Positions 23,320 to 34,533 of a stretch of DNA of 64,000 nucleotides are shown here, in pieces. The position numbers and the translations under genes are program-made. The notes under the pieces are model-generated. The model was not told the DNA's origin. It searched no databases and saw only the letters and a program-made list of their open reading frames with translations. Each line of letters starts with the position of its first letter. Positions within the stretch are counted from its first letter, which is position 1. The stretch covers positions 156,670,747 through 156,734,746 of the forward strand of contig CM043943.1 of NCBI GenBank assembly GCA_014529385.2. The letters run 5' to 3'. This DNA is from Adiantum capillus-veneris (lineage: Eukaryota; Streptophyta; Polypodiopsida; Polypodiales; Pteridaceae).

Positions 23320-24377
23320 TTTCCAATAGAGACAACATGGAGCTTGTCCAAATAGATGTTAAAATAGCATTCTTACATAGAGATCTCCTTGAGGATATTT
23401 ATATGCATTAGGCAAGGAGTTTCGTTGGTAAAGGCATAGGGAACTTAGTGTGTGAAAACAAGATAATACAACAAGGGAATGCTATCATGTTTGATCATTT
23501 TTGTAAGTCCCATGGGTATAGAAGAAAAATTATTGATCATTGTCTCTATGCAAAAAAATAAATCTATTGCTGGTACTCTTTGATTTTGTTCTATCTTGTA
23601 GATGATATGTCGAGGGCCATTAAGAAAAACTTTGAGGAAAATGTATGGAATGAAAAATTGCAAAAGAACTTCAATACAATGGATTTATGAGAAGAAATGG
23701 GCATTCCAAGCATGGTCAGTATGCAAGATATGAGTAAGAAACTTATTCACTTTATGACTAGCACATAAGGAAAGTAGTTGGTCTTTGTCCCCTCACATTT
23801 ATAACTGTGCTTTGATAAGAGCATAATTTTGAGCCTCCATCTCAATAGATCTTTGGAAGTATGTGTTGTTGTTTACAGAAGATGCTAATTATGCAAGGTA
23901 AATGGGCAATAGAAGGTGTCATTTGGGATATGTCTTAACATTCATTGGTGGTGTAGTTTCATGGCAATCCTACTGCAGCGTTGCACATGTCAATCTATCA
24001 CAAAAATAGAGTATGTTGATATTTCAAAGGACACAAAGGAAGCTGGTTGGATTACTTGACCAGTGTGGCAGAATTGGGCATTAGTGAAGAGCTTTAGTTG
24101 TAAATTGTAATAGTCAAGTATTATCCAATTGGTTGGAATCCAATGTTTTGTGCAAAGACAACCCATTGACATGAAGTATCAGTTCATTTATGACATTCTT
24201 GAGGACAAGGGCATTAGGCTTGTCAAGATCCACACCAATGAAAACCTTGTAAAACTTCTCGTGAAAGGTCCACCGCATAAGAGGTTTTCACATTGTGAAG
24301 TAATTATAGGCATTGGTTATAGATTCAAACTCTACACATATATTTCTTAAAGACTCGGGTTCCTTTGAGTGGAAGGT
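23320..24377 (+). mobile_element. Decayed Copia element, RT to RNase H
   Basis: Remnants in order: MELVQIDVKIAFLHRDL and EDIYMH (23336-23409), DHCLYAKK, YLVDDMS in place of YVDD (about 23595), then RNase H traces (EDANYAR, GYVLTFIGGVVSWQS) and IDMKYQFIYDILEDK with VKIHTNENL (24129-24260). The end has a purine tract TTGAGTGGAAGG (about 24365-24376) followed by TATTGGGTTAAAGGG, a decayed form of the TGTTGGGTTAAAAG start of the Copia-2 LTR. It is therefore an old relative of Copia-1 and Copia-2. Confidence 0.8.
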
Positions 24378-25090
24378 TATTGGGTTAAAGGGACCATGTG
24401 TGCACTAGGATCACATGAATCACTTAATACTAATCATCATTGAACATGCTATTTTACTAGGCACTCACAAGTAGTATCAGAGTGCTTGGTCTGGTGCAAG
24501 GTGCTCAATGTAGAGAGCTATGAACATGTATATGGCAGTGATATGTGTGAACACACTTAGGACTGCCCAGTAAATTTTTTCCCTCACTTAGAGGTTTTTT
24601 CCATGTGCTTTGTATATACGTGCATCACTCTAGGGATATTTTATATTGTATGCATACAATTAGTAATACATTCGCTATTGTGTGGCTTGAGCTTCCTCCC
24701 TATCTCCAAATAGTGTGTGCATTCTTGCAACCCTAACTCCACAATTGGTACAAAGCATGTTGCATTCTCTTGGGCATAGTTACCAACATCGCTAGCACCC
24801 CTTGCTCCCTTTCTCAACTTTTGGTGATCTTTAAAGTGTATTAGCAGGTTGATAAATACTTTGGAAATGCATGTAGAGATTGGTGTGCTCAAAATTTTGA
24901 TTCGAGCTCATTTTGGCCTTTATTTGCACCATTGAAAATATTGTGTAGGCAACTTCATCCTTTTGTGCAGAATTTTTTCCACTGTAAATTTTTGTATAAC
25001 AAGTCTTTGATAGTCTATTGTGGTTTGTGCTATATATCATGTGCAATTTCCTTATATTTCTACTCATTTTGGGCATTTACATCAAGTTTA
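24378..25090. other. LTR remnant of the preceding Copia and unassigned sequence
   Basis: It begins with an LTR-like TATTGGGTTAAAGGG (24378 on). Phrases such as AGTAGTATCAGAG near 24470 recall the boundary and primer site of Copia elements, but the right LTR end cannot be fixed. No gene is seen. Confidence 0.35.
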
Positions 25091-25545
25091 GTCTTTTACT
25101 ATGGTTAAGAGCAATGATGTTTTCAAGATGTGGTTTACTAATGACAAACTATGGATGGAGACAAAAGTCCATCGTGGGCTTTGATGATGCAGCATGTACT
25201 TGTTTGCAAGGGTGTATGGAGCATTATGGAAGGCTTGATGCATGCCCAACTTTTGTGGAATCAGGTTCAATGAAGGATATTGCAAGTTCTAGTAGTTTTT
25301 CTCATATTTCTAGTGTCAGTTTACCTACATCTCAACAGGCTCCTTGGGATAGTAGAGATGCATATGCGGATGCATTGATTGTGTTGTCTATCAAGCATAC
25401 TACTATTCATCACATTCATTCACTCAAAACAACAAAACAAATGTGGGACATTCTAGATGTATTGTATACAAATTGCAATGAGGCAATGTCGTCACCTTTT
25501 GAAACCAATTGTTCCAAGTTGTTATGGGTGAAGACTTTTACCTAT
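25091..25545 (+). pseudogene. gag: Copia gag fragment
   Basis: A plus-strand open frame whose later part reads WDSRDAYADALIVLSIKH and MWDILDVLYTNCNEA (about 25347-25485), matching the W-x-x-x-D...A-x-x-L-I-x-x-S-I...W-D-x-L-x-x-x-Y pattern of Copia gag. It is cut off at about 25545, where Gypsy-2 sequence begins on the other strand. No zinc knuckle or pol follows. Confidence 0.6.
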
Positions 25546-26412
25546 AGTTTTTGACCATCCTAGGCATTTCATCTAGTTGCAAGGGTGGTAAGGTACTCTC
25601 CCATGATTTTATTTGCAATGTTGTTGTGGGTGGTGAACTTACAACGGGAGGTGCAAATTCTTTCTTGTTTGTATGGATATGTACAATGGTAGGTGGAGGT
25701 TGTGTTGAAGCTTCTAGTTCCGTATATGAACTACATGAAGAGCAAGAAGCTTCATTTGTTTTTTCTATGTTTGAGCTGAGCAAAACAAGCCTTTCTCGCT
25801 TAGGTACCCAAACTAGCTCCGGATCAAGTGTATAGTGTTCTGTAATCTTTCCCTTGCCACAATCTTCAATCGGCTTTATCGTTATAGGATTTGACTCACA
25901 TAGATCAAGTGACAGGTAAGAACACAATTTACATTTTGGCACCCAGATTTCATCATTTCCTTCATAGTAGCCTTGGGCTTCCAATAGTCGTTTAGGAATC
26001 CAACACAATGTTTTCTTACATGTTTTGGAGCGAGTGGGGCGTTTCTTACAAGGCTTATGTTTTTTTCATCAGAAATGGTGGCTACAAAAGCTTTAGGGAC
26101 CCATTTGTATGTTTTCTTTGTTATATCATGATGAGTCTTGTGCATCTCAAGCTTTGTTTTAGCTACAAAAGTTGAAGCTCTAGAGGGTTGGACTATAGTA
26201 ACAAATGGTTCAACTTCTTGGACATGCAATGCTTTGGGTTTTATTTCCTCACGAGGTGATATCTCAGGGACTATCGCTTGAGTGGTAGGGCTAAGAGTTG
26301 GTTTTTGTGTTGTGACACTCTTAGTCCCCCAATCAATAGTGCATTTGGTCGCTATCATCCACGTGCTCCCTAGGTTTATATTACCTTCCATAGTTTCAGC
26401 AAGCATGACCAA
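25538..26412 (-). pseudogene. Post-integrase W-x-P-K module (Gypsy-2)
   Basis: Two overlapping open stretches (26412-25882 and 26008-25538) joined by a frameshift near 26005. Motifs: KWVPK at residues 103-107 of the first; CWIPK at 2-6, IWVPK at 21-25 and VWVPK at 66-70 of the second. Spacing varies from about 20 to 45 residues. It follows the second protease-like domain just as in Gypsy-1, with IDWGTKSV matching IDWNANAV there. Function unknown. Its conservation between two diverged elements argues that it is a real part of the polyprotein. Confidence 0.6.
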
Positions 26413-26712
26413 AAAGTCTTGAGCTACAGCCCCGTTGTCATTACTGACAGAAGTGTGCCAGATTCCAAAAACCGTTTTTTTTTTTTTGACACCCTTGACT
26501 TGGATAGTACTCTCAGATAGAGACGGCTTTCCTAACTAACACCACACCCCTATGATAGCAGATTATATTTAGCACCCATGTCCAATAAGGCATTATATAG
26601 CACTTTCTCGTAGGCACTTTAACTCAATAGGGTATCATAGACGTGTGTCAGAATCCAACCAATCATCCTCTATTTCAACGTGAAATGCATGTGTAACTCC
26701 AAGGTTGACCTC
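26413..26712 (-). pseudogene. Second retropepsin-like domain (Gypsy-2)
   Basis: The minus strand encodes ALLDMGAKYNLLS at 26553-26591, aligned with ALLDFGAQSNLIT of Gypsy-1 at the same position after the integrase tail. The active-site loop is D-M-G-A. Stops and an A-run (plus-strand poly-T near 26477-26488) break the frame on both sides. The first protease (28978-29406) is separate, with D-G-G-A. Confidence 0.6.
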
Positions 26713-27870
26713 TCATTGGCATCTTATACGTTGTTGTCGCTCCTTAGCCTCAACTTGGGCTTGTATCCTTTTCAACTCTCCTTGTGCCTTGGCTGCCTTT
26801 TTTTTATGGATGGCATGTAGCTCCTCTTGGCTTAAAGGATCATAATATCTTTTAAATTTGCTCCCATTGAGGAATCCAATGGTTTCAACTCCATCAAGAG
26901 TTTCCACACTAATGGTACCTTGTGGGGTGATTTCGCATACTCTATATGGTCCTTTTCCCGCATATTTCAACTTTTTCTTCTCATTTCGCACTCCATACAT
27001 AAGTACTTTATCCCAACCTTGATAGTTTTGTTCTTTAGATGACAGTCAAACCATTTCTTTCTCCTATCTTTATCCACAAGTGCATTTTGCACAGCCAATT
27101 GTCTTTCTTCATCTAACCTCTCAAGGGTATATAAACTCTCAACTAAAGGGTCACCGTCCCAACCTTCTTATGAAGCTACCCGTAGACTAGGAATTACAAA
27201 CTCCCATGGCATAACTTCTTTTGGCCATATACCATTTTGAATGGTGTACAATTAATAGCCACTTTGTAAGAAGTACGATAAGCCCATAGAGCTGATGTCA
27301 ACTTCAAATCCCAATTTGTGCGATGAGCTTCCATTGTTTTGGTCAAGATAGAAATTAAGGTCTTGTTAGTTCTCTCAGCTTAATCATTTTCTTGTGGATA
27401 ATAAGGCCTAGACTTATGGTGGACTATCATGAAGTTTGTCGTGAGTTCCTTTATCACTCCATTTATAAAATGAGTTCCATTGTCACTCACAATCTCAAAG
27501 GGACAACCAAATCGCGTAATAATGTTCTCAAAGAGAAACTTGGCAATTGACCTTGCATCAGCCTTGCGTGTCGCCCTGGCTTCTGCCCACTTTGTCACAT
27601 AGTCACTGGCAACAATAATATATCGAGATTGAGTGTTACGAGCTGTCCGACTAATTGGGCCTACAAAGTGTAAGCCCCATTTTTCAAATGGTTGAGTCAC
27701 TTTAATAGGATGTAAGGGCATCTTATCCTTTCGTTGTGTGATCTTGTAACATTGGCATTCATCACACCCTTTTGCAAAAAGGGATGCATCTTTGAATAAG
27801 GTAGGCCACCAATAGCCTGATTGCAAAACCTTTCTAGCAGTTAGTTCCCTAGAGCAATGTCCTTCGGCTA
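26713..27870 (-). pseudogene. pol: Gypsy-2 integrase
   Basis: Zinc segment GHCSRELTARKVLQSGYWWP then CDECQCYK; core with GLHFVGPI, VSDNGTHF and AERTNKT; tail with KYAGKGPYRV and a Lys/Gln-rich coil (27000-26713). The first catalytic position, Asp in GxDFVGPI of relatives, is His here (GAT to CAT would do it), so the enzyme would be dead even in frame. A TAA interrupts just before AERTNKT (about 27380) and a frameshift lies near 27170. Confidence 0.85.
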
Positions 27871-28330
27871 TACCCATGTGGGCTAGGAATAGGGAAGTAT
27901 CGGGAAATCCATCATCAATTCCAGTAGGGGCTTCACCATTGGGTATGCAAGACAAATGATCCACCATGACATGTATTTTATCGGGTCTCACCACAATGAT
28001 AAAATCAAACTCAAGAACAATTAACAACCATTGCGTAATTCTTCTCGTGGAGCAAGGTTTATTTACTAGATACAACAATGCCATAGAAAACAAACTTGTT
28101 GGCAAGAAAATAGTAGTGAAATTTCTTTACTGCTTAAATCATAGCTAAACCTTCCCGCTCTGTAGTGGTGTAGTTCCTCCCAGCATCATTTAATTGACAA
28201 CTTGCAAAGCTAATGGGCTAGTCCAAATTATGTTTTCTTGGTTGAGCCAGAATACACCTAATAGCAAAGTTATCTACCAGCTTTCCATGAGCATCACATG
28301 TCCCCATATAATTAAGCCATTCCGCGGTAG
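27871..28330 (-). pseudogene. pol: Gypsy-2 RNase H
   Basis: Traces CILAQPRKHN, ISFASCQLNDAGRNYTTTE, REGLAMI and VKKFHYYFLANKFVF, then LYLVNKPCSTRRITQW and VDHLSCIPNGEAP, matching the RNase H of Gypsy-1 (SRIHNGEALEG there). Stops and one frameshift near 28100 are present. Confidence 0.8.
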
Positions 28331-28440
28331 ATTTCTTTTCATTTATTCTAGCACACACAGTTGCTCGATTTCATCGCCTCTTATATCTATTACTCTTCTT
28401 GTCTAATGTTTTATTACGACCTTCCTCCAATGAAGAGTTA

Positions 28441-28890
28441 CTAGATGTCGCTACTCATGTCTTCTTCTCTCCCGGATAGATTGTCATCTCGGGTACCATT
28501 CGGTCTTGAATGGTTTGTCCCCACAATTGCACCAAGATTTAACTTAGATTCTTCGTCCTCAGAGTCAATTTCAATTGATGATTCTGACTCCAAATCATGT
28601 GGGCCATAGTCTTTTGAGATGCTACTGGTTCCAATGTAAGTCAAGCCTCCATCTTGCAGGTCATCAGAAGCTATATGCATTGCTCCTATCATATTTAAAG
28701 GTAGAAGTGGTGGCATTTCATCCCCCTCAGGTGTTACCCAGGTCGTCCCTCTATTTCCCCAAGCGTCTATGGTTGTTGCTAGGTGGACCGAATCCACATT
28801 GTCAGACTCAGTCATCCCAGGTAGAACATCCATATAAGGAGAATCTCCTCCCACATCAGTGTCCATTTTCCAAGTGTAATAATACTGCAA
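28441..28890 (-). pseudogene. Protease-to-RT linker of Gypsy-2, end of deletion
   Basis: A 149-codon acidic open stretch (SESSIEIDSEDEESKLN) without a known fold, in the position of the linker 8421-9347 of Gypsy-1. Directly after it (28330-28440) the sequence passes to RNase H; no YxDD, FGLxNAP or DGxSGYN block exists between, so RT has been deleted here. Confidence 0.6.
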
Positions 28891-28977
28891 TGGGCCCGAA
28901 TGAATTGTCGTGTCAGATCTATGATCAATTATGAATTTGTTTCCTAGAGGATGTGCCCGAGTAGTGTCAAGATCAAC

Positions 28978-29406
28978 TCAAATGACAGATTCTTGGAACT
29001 GCAAGTAGACATGGTTTTTAGACCAGTCATGCACCATTTTTGCTTCCCTCATGAAAGGACGTCCTAAGATCATCTCAGATGACATAGTGTATTTGGAAAA
29101 ATCTATAACAATGAAGGTATGCCTTATTTTGTGTCCAAAGACCTTGATCTTGAGATCTTCTAGCATCCCAATAGGCTTAACAATAGTCCCATTGGCCATC
29201 TTTACCACTATGTTTGTAGTCCCAAGGTGAGGTCTTCCCATAGTTTCCCAACAACTTTTAGTCACAATGCTAACCCGAGCACCACCATCAAGGATTCCCT
29301 TAACATTTAATCCCTTGGTAGTGATTGGTATTGGTCGCATTGGATTCATCGCCTTCAAAGTATTGTCCCAACTTGCTGACACGTATTTCAACAGCATAGC
29401 TCTCAT
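28978..29406 (-). pseudogene. pol: Gypsy-2 protease (usual position)
   Basis: Retropepsin-like: GLNVKGILDGGARVSIVTK with active-site D-G-G-A, NIVVKMANGTIVKPIGM, HTFIVIDF and EMILGRPFMREAKMVHDW. It is open for 142 codons with no internal stop, better preserved than the Gypsy-1 copy and with catalytic Asp present. Confidence 0.85.
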
Positions 29407-29937
29407 CTAGGTTGGGTTGAGGATCTAAGTGTTCCTCCTCTATTGGTACTTCCCTAGCTCTATCCATCTGTGAAAATTGTGGTAGCCCGACTTTCAGTTC
29501 TCCATTGAGGAAGGCTCAAAGAGCTAAGAATAGCTCGGGTCTCTATATAGTTTAGACATGATGGTGGCTCTAACTTCTAAAGCCATGAAATACATCAATT
29601 TGACAATATTTAACGGCACTTTTTGGGTTTTAGTCCCTTGACATGGGGAAAATGGGATCTCCATTTCTTCGATAGGGTCAGGTTATCTCTCTGTAAACAT
29701 TCTTTCCAACAAGAAGGGAGTATGCCCACTTTCCCATGACTTAAAGTCACTTTCTTCTTGGATGACACTAGGTATGGCTAGTGGTTTATGGACTTTGTGA
29801 GGTTAGTGTTGCATTTGGAACATTGTGTCTAAAATCTAGATCTATCTAGGTGTTGGCTCTAGATCCCTTTGGGTGTCTTCTACGAAACTCATTAATTGCT
29901 TGACTCGCTCGATCTCCTCTGTAGGGTTTGGGTAAGT

Positions 29938-31153
29938 TTATATCTTCTTCTTGGGTCCTGGCCATTGTGGCTCATGAAGATCTTCCTTGTTGGTTTCTTT
30001 CCTAGTGGTTGTTTTAGTCTCCATGGTCTCATTCGAATCAGAATAATCCGCTTTAGTGTCATTCATATATACGGGGTCGTCACCAATCCTTATGTTGGTC
30101 TTTGAACAGGGGTCTGACTTTGCTGCTTTTTGTGTTCTCTTCCTTCGTGTTTTCTTTTTCTTCTGAGATTGGGCAATTGATGCTGTGTCTCTTTCTTCAA
30201 CAATATAATTTTGATTTGGGAGCATCGATTGTGTGAGTACATTTACTAGTACCGGAGGCGTACTTTGTGATGGCTCCTCGATAACCTCAATTAAGTTCAA
30301 TGGCGTGATCTTTGGCACATTTGGATTATTAGGACATTGTGCAATCAAATGATCTACGCCACATCAATTACACATGAGTATCGGCATTGTAGATGTGTTC
30401 GCTTGATTTGTTTGCTTTAGTGTGGCATTCTTTTGTAGTTTAATGGGACATTCGGCTACACGATGTGAACCTCCACACTCGTAGCATTGAAGAGGTGGTC
30501 TCTTGGTAGTGAAATTGATATTTTGGTCTCTTCCCACAAGAGCAGCTACTTGATAGACAGCTTTGACTTGTCTCCAATAGTCCTCCATGTAATATTGTGG
30601 ACTTTCTTCAAGTGCATCAATCCCATAGGCAATATTAGGGTCTATATCTTCCTCACAGCCTTCCAAATAAGCAATAGATGACTCACAACCCACTTGATTC
30701 ACAGAAGTGATTCTTTGATGTGGTGGTTGCGGTCCTAGCAATGGAGGTGGTAAGGGTGTGTTGTTTCAACAACATTTTGGGCCCTAGGGACCACGTGTTG
30801 TGACGGTTGTTCAAGAGGTGGGGCCCACATCAATGCAGACACTCGAGGTGTGTCCATCCATGCTAAGGTTGGTCTATTGGCCATCGCGCATTTAAATACT
30901 ATGCAATCCTTGTCTTGATGACCATATCTTCCACATGCATTGCAGTTCCCATTAAATTTTACTCTAAATGTAGGGCATTCACTGGTACTTGCGGACCATA
31001 GCAAATTGAGCACCATTGTTGCTCCCTTCTTGGATACATATGATTGTTTTGCGGAGCATGATTGTCTCTAAGACTTTCTTGAATGGCCTTGGTGAGATCT
31101 AATAAAGTCATTGCATATATTTTTGGCCCTTTAGCAATAGGCTTTATGGTCAT
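29938..31153 (-). pseudogene. gag: Gypsy-2 gag C-terminal part with zinc knuckles
   Basis: At least three CCHC-like knuckles across broken frames: CNACGRYGHQDKDC (about 30905-30945), CYECGGSHRVAEC (about 30444-30482) and CN-stop-CGVDHLIAQC (about 30335-30375), where TGA replaces a residue inside the knuckle. The last two match the Gypsy-1 pair. A Lys/Arg-rich tail (KKKKTRRKRTQK, 29938-30348) follows. Confidence 0.75.
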
Positions 31154-32885
31154 TGGCTCATGCCCCGATGCTTGCGAGCTAGTAGATTTAGGTTAAACGG
31201 TCACTCTTTCTCCTTGAATCATTAAATTATCCTACAATTGGATCGCATTGGTGGTGACTGCTTTCCAAGTGGTAATACTTCGAATGACTGGGCCATTGTA
31301 GATATCCTCATGTTATAGTTCCCTAATGAATCTATTGAGAAATTGGTTATTATTGAAGCACTCATTTGGATAACAACGAGAATTCAAATGCTTCAAGCGA
31401 CTAATAAAGTCTCTCGCGGACTCTCCTTCCTCTTGTTGGGCTTTCTGGAGCTGAGATGTTACACCCCAAAGTACTCCTTCTCATATGTACTCTTTCAAGA
31501 ATAGTCTCCTAAGAGTAGGGTAAATCATTTTCTCTTCCATTCTTAGGGTTCAATACCAGCCTTTCCACTTAAGGTCAGGCTTAAAGCATTACTCTTATGT
31601 AGGTCATTGTGTTCTCCTAGGTAATCACATATTTGTTCAAACACTTCGATATGATTTCTCACATCCCCGTCTCCGCTAAATTTTGTGTGAGCTTGGCTAT
31701 TTGTATTGTCTTACTTCTAGGCTCTCTATTAGGCGTGTTACACATATTTTCAGCAATGGATCGACCATTTGCTTGAGCAAATGTTTCCAAGTTACCTAAG
31801 TGAGCAGGTAAAGTGGGGACAGGCGCTCTTGGGATTGCATGTGGAATGGGGGTTGGTATTGGGTTTGGCATATATGCAACCCTTGGGTTCCAATTTTGGT
31901 ACGGTGTTGTGCCATGTAGTGTCCCAAAGTTCATATGTGTGGCCCTAGGCATAGCAAACGTCCGTTGTGACATGCTAATGCTAGCTGGTGTGGTCCCATT
32001 GAAATAAGAGCTTGGATGTTGTGGTTGTGGAGCATAAGTTCTTGAAACAATGGGAGGGGTAGGAGCTATATGAGTACGAGGACCTATAGGTGCATATGGT
32101 TGATACACACTTGTAGGCACCGTTGCAGGCATGTAGCAGTGCTTTACTAACAAATGAGGTCCATGGCGTGTTTTTGTTCATGTCTATCACTAGGGTAGGC
32201 ATGGTAGTTGTGGTGTCATCAAGAGAAAGATGAGCTAAACTTGGAAAGATAAAGCTATCACTTGTGGTCTTAGATTGTACTGAGACCCGGAAAAACAACA
32301 TATGGAGGATCCATCGGGCTTACCGAGGGAGTCTCCATTTGCCATAAAGTTGGTTGCCTAGCCTTCCCTGTATCCAAGAATCTCATGAAACCCGTTGAAG
32401 GCATGTGGATCCCCTTGTTCTACTGCCTCTCCATCTCAATAACCCTATGGATGACATCACAAACACTTTGTTTTTGCTCCTCTACACTAGTAGCTCCCGT
32501 TGTGGATTGCAGGATATCTAACCAACCCACGTGATAGATGTGACCTGTGTATAGGTCGGTTAAAGTCTCCATTTCTAGTTCATACGCCCAGTTTTCATTT
32601 AGAAACTCTCCATCTAGGATTGAGGTGATAGGGGTGTCCTTTGGACTAGATGCAATGTGGATCTCTATGGGTTGATCCTTAGTGGTTGCTAATTTAGGAG
32701 CACTTGATTGCTCGCCTAGCATGGATGTTGACATAGGGGCTTTTGCTTTTAACTCTCTCCTTTGCTCTGCCTGTGTAGGCTCTTGATTTTCTTTTTCCTA
32801 GCCGCAATGATATATCGCTCAACCTCTTGCACTTCGTCAAGGCTTCTCCCGTTAGGTAATAACCTCGGAGGGGAATAGCTTTCAA
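31154..32885 (-). pseudogene. gag: Gypsy-2 gag N-terminal and capsid region
   Basis: A Pro-rich open stretch (32153-31659; PYAPIGPRTHIAPTPP, PRAPVPTLPAHLGN) precedes a badly decayed capsid with ESARDFISRLKHLNSRCYP and FNNNQFLNRFIREL (about 31310-31430), typical of the plant retrotransposon gag fold. Upstream stretches at 32420-32885 are acidic and unrecognised. Stops are frequent. Confidence 0.6.
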
Positions 32886-34276
32886 GAGTCAGGGAGTGCA
32901 GTGAATGGAGTATTCACGTGCACACTCTCCAAGAGCATGGGGTCTACATTGGTATGAATGGCAAATTAAACTCCCCACCCCCTTCATTCACATCGTTAGC
33001 TCCATGTTCACAGCAAGTGGCTCTACTCAAAGTCTCTTTCAAGGGGCTAAGCAGGCTCGCAACTTGGACCGTGGGCCCATGGCATCCATGCTTTGGCTTG
33101 AACTATCGGGATTAGGCAACAGGTAACCTTCCATAACGTCATAGCCAGAGGAAGAGTCACTAGACGCGATATGTGGGTCCTGCGTGGTACTACCTTGGGT
33201 TCTCGCTGCGTAAACGGAGACACTCTATGTGATCCTCCTCTAGCACACGACCAAAGCGTAGGTGCATGTGTGACCTTAACACTCTAGAAGCGTTAGTGAG
33301 TGCCCGTGAAGGTGTTCACCTAGTTTTTTAGGTGTTTACAACACAATTTTTTTGTTATTTTTGGTCCTTTTTTCTAACCAAGCCACGGAATATGGCATGT
33401 GATTGCTCAAAATGAGCGTCTTGGTTAGAGGAACATGCCGTGCTTTATAGCCCTAATTCAGTTACGTAAAACCCTGAGAATCCTAAAAAGTCAAAAAGAA
33501 GGCTAGAGTTAGTAAGTCCAAAGGGTGAGTGTTAAGGGGATGGTAGAGGACTTGAGGAACTTGTCCCATATGCCCTCCCTTCACTTGAGGTCCTAGTCTT
33601 TATATATATAGTAGTGTCTATACTATATCATAAAACTGAGGACTGAGGCCTAGGCTTGGGCTTGGGGGAATGATCTCGATCTCAATCACACATTGTCTAA
33701 CACAGAAGTGCACATTGTATATACTAAGTATTGCACACTGTCTACACTTCCTAACGCAACAGAATTGCTCACACAGAGTACTCAATCTAGTCATTGTCTA
33801 CTTCACATTACAAATTAACACTAATTAACAGATTTGCTAACACCTGCACATTATAGATCTAACAAAACATGTACATTGTAGCGCTTAAGAGAGCTAACAA
33901 ATTCTCTTAAACCTGCACCTTACAGTAACTAATAGATCTATGCAAACTCAGACAAAACCAGAAATGACAGAAGTGAATAGCTGCAAGAGGTAGCACTGAG
34001 TGCTCCTCAAGCTTAGTGCAAGGCAATCCCCGACAGCCATACAAAAAATGTGCACTTTTTCACATGTGTCAGAGGCTGGGAACTTGCCGAAACATCGTGT
34101 GCGAGCCATGAATGGCTGCAAGAACACAACTAGAAGATCTTAGCAAGCTCAAAGGGACACGGGTGTGTCACTCCCCGCTCAATGCTTCCGTCGTGAAGGA
34201 TCCTGTGCTGCGAAGATGAAGGAGCCGCCGTCGTTGCCACGCTCAACCATCTCACAACCGTCGATGCTACCGCAAT

Positions 34277-34277
<1 letters not shown>
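32886..34277. other. Unassigned stretch right of Gypsy-2
   Basis: No gene is seen. It may hold the leader and LTR of Gypsy-2 or of a plus-strand element ending near 34516, but no paired repeat or purine tract confirms either. TATA-like TATATATATAG near 33601-33611. Confidence 0.35.

Positions 34278-34369
<92 letters not shown>
34278..34369. repeat. (CT)n microsatellite, about 92 bp
   Basis: A pure CT run preceded by CCGCAATG, with no LINE 3' core at its left edge and none in the opposite sense at its right edge. Confidence 0.97.
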
Positions 34370-34374
<5 letters not shown>

Positions 34375-34516
34375 AAGCATACATACACATACACACACGA
34401 ATACACGAGGGAGAAGAAGATAGAGAAGGAGCAAGAGCACTTCTTAGCTTGCACCTCAAAGAATGAAGATTTTTAGGTCAAATGGACCTTTTATAAGACT
34501 TTGACCCATTCAAACA

Positions 34517-34533
34517 TAGGCGCCCACAGTGGG
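34517..34533 (+). promoter_or_regulatory. Possible Tat-type primer binding site
   Basis: TAGGCGCCCACAGTGGG resembles the TGGCGCCCAC-GTGGG primer site of Tat-like Gypsy elements (from memory) and follows a CA-ending segment (CATTCAAACA). No coding region of such an element follows, so this would be the remnant of an LTR-leader junction. Confidence 0.3.

Larger units (their letters stand above)
25546..33300 (-). mobile_element. Ty3/Gypsy retrotransposon (Gypsy-2), relative of Gypsy-1, lacking RT
   Basis: Minus-strand order from right: gag N-part, degenerate capsid, zinc knuckles, protease, acidic linker, (RT missing), RNase H, integrase, second protease-like domain, W-x-P-K module. Many blocks align with Gypsy-1, including the knuckle pair, the integrase tail and the post-integrase module. 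Neither LTR is recognised. The left end abuts a Copia gag fragment at about 25546; the right edge is approximate. Confidence 0.8.
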
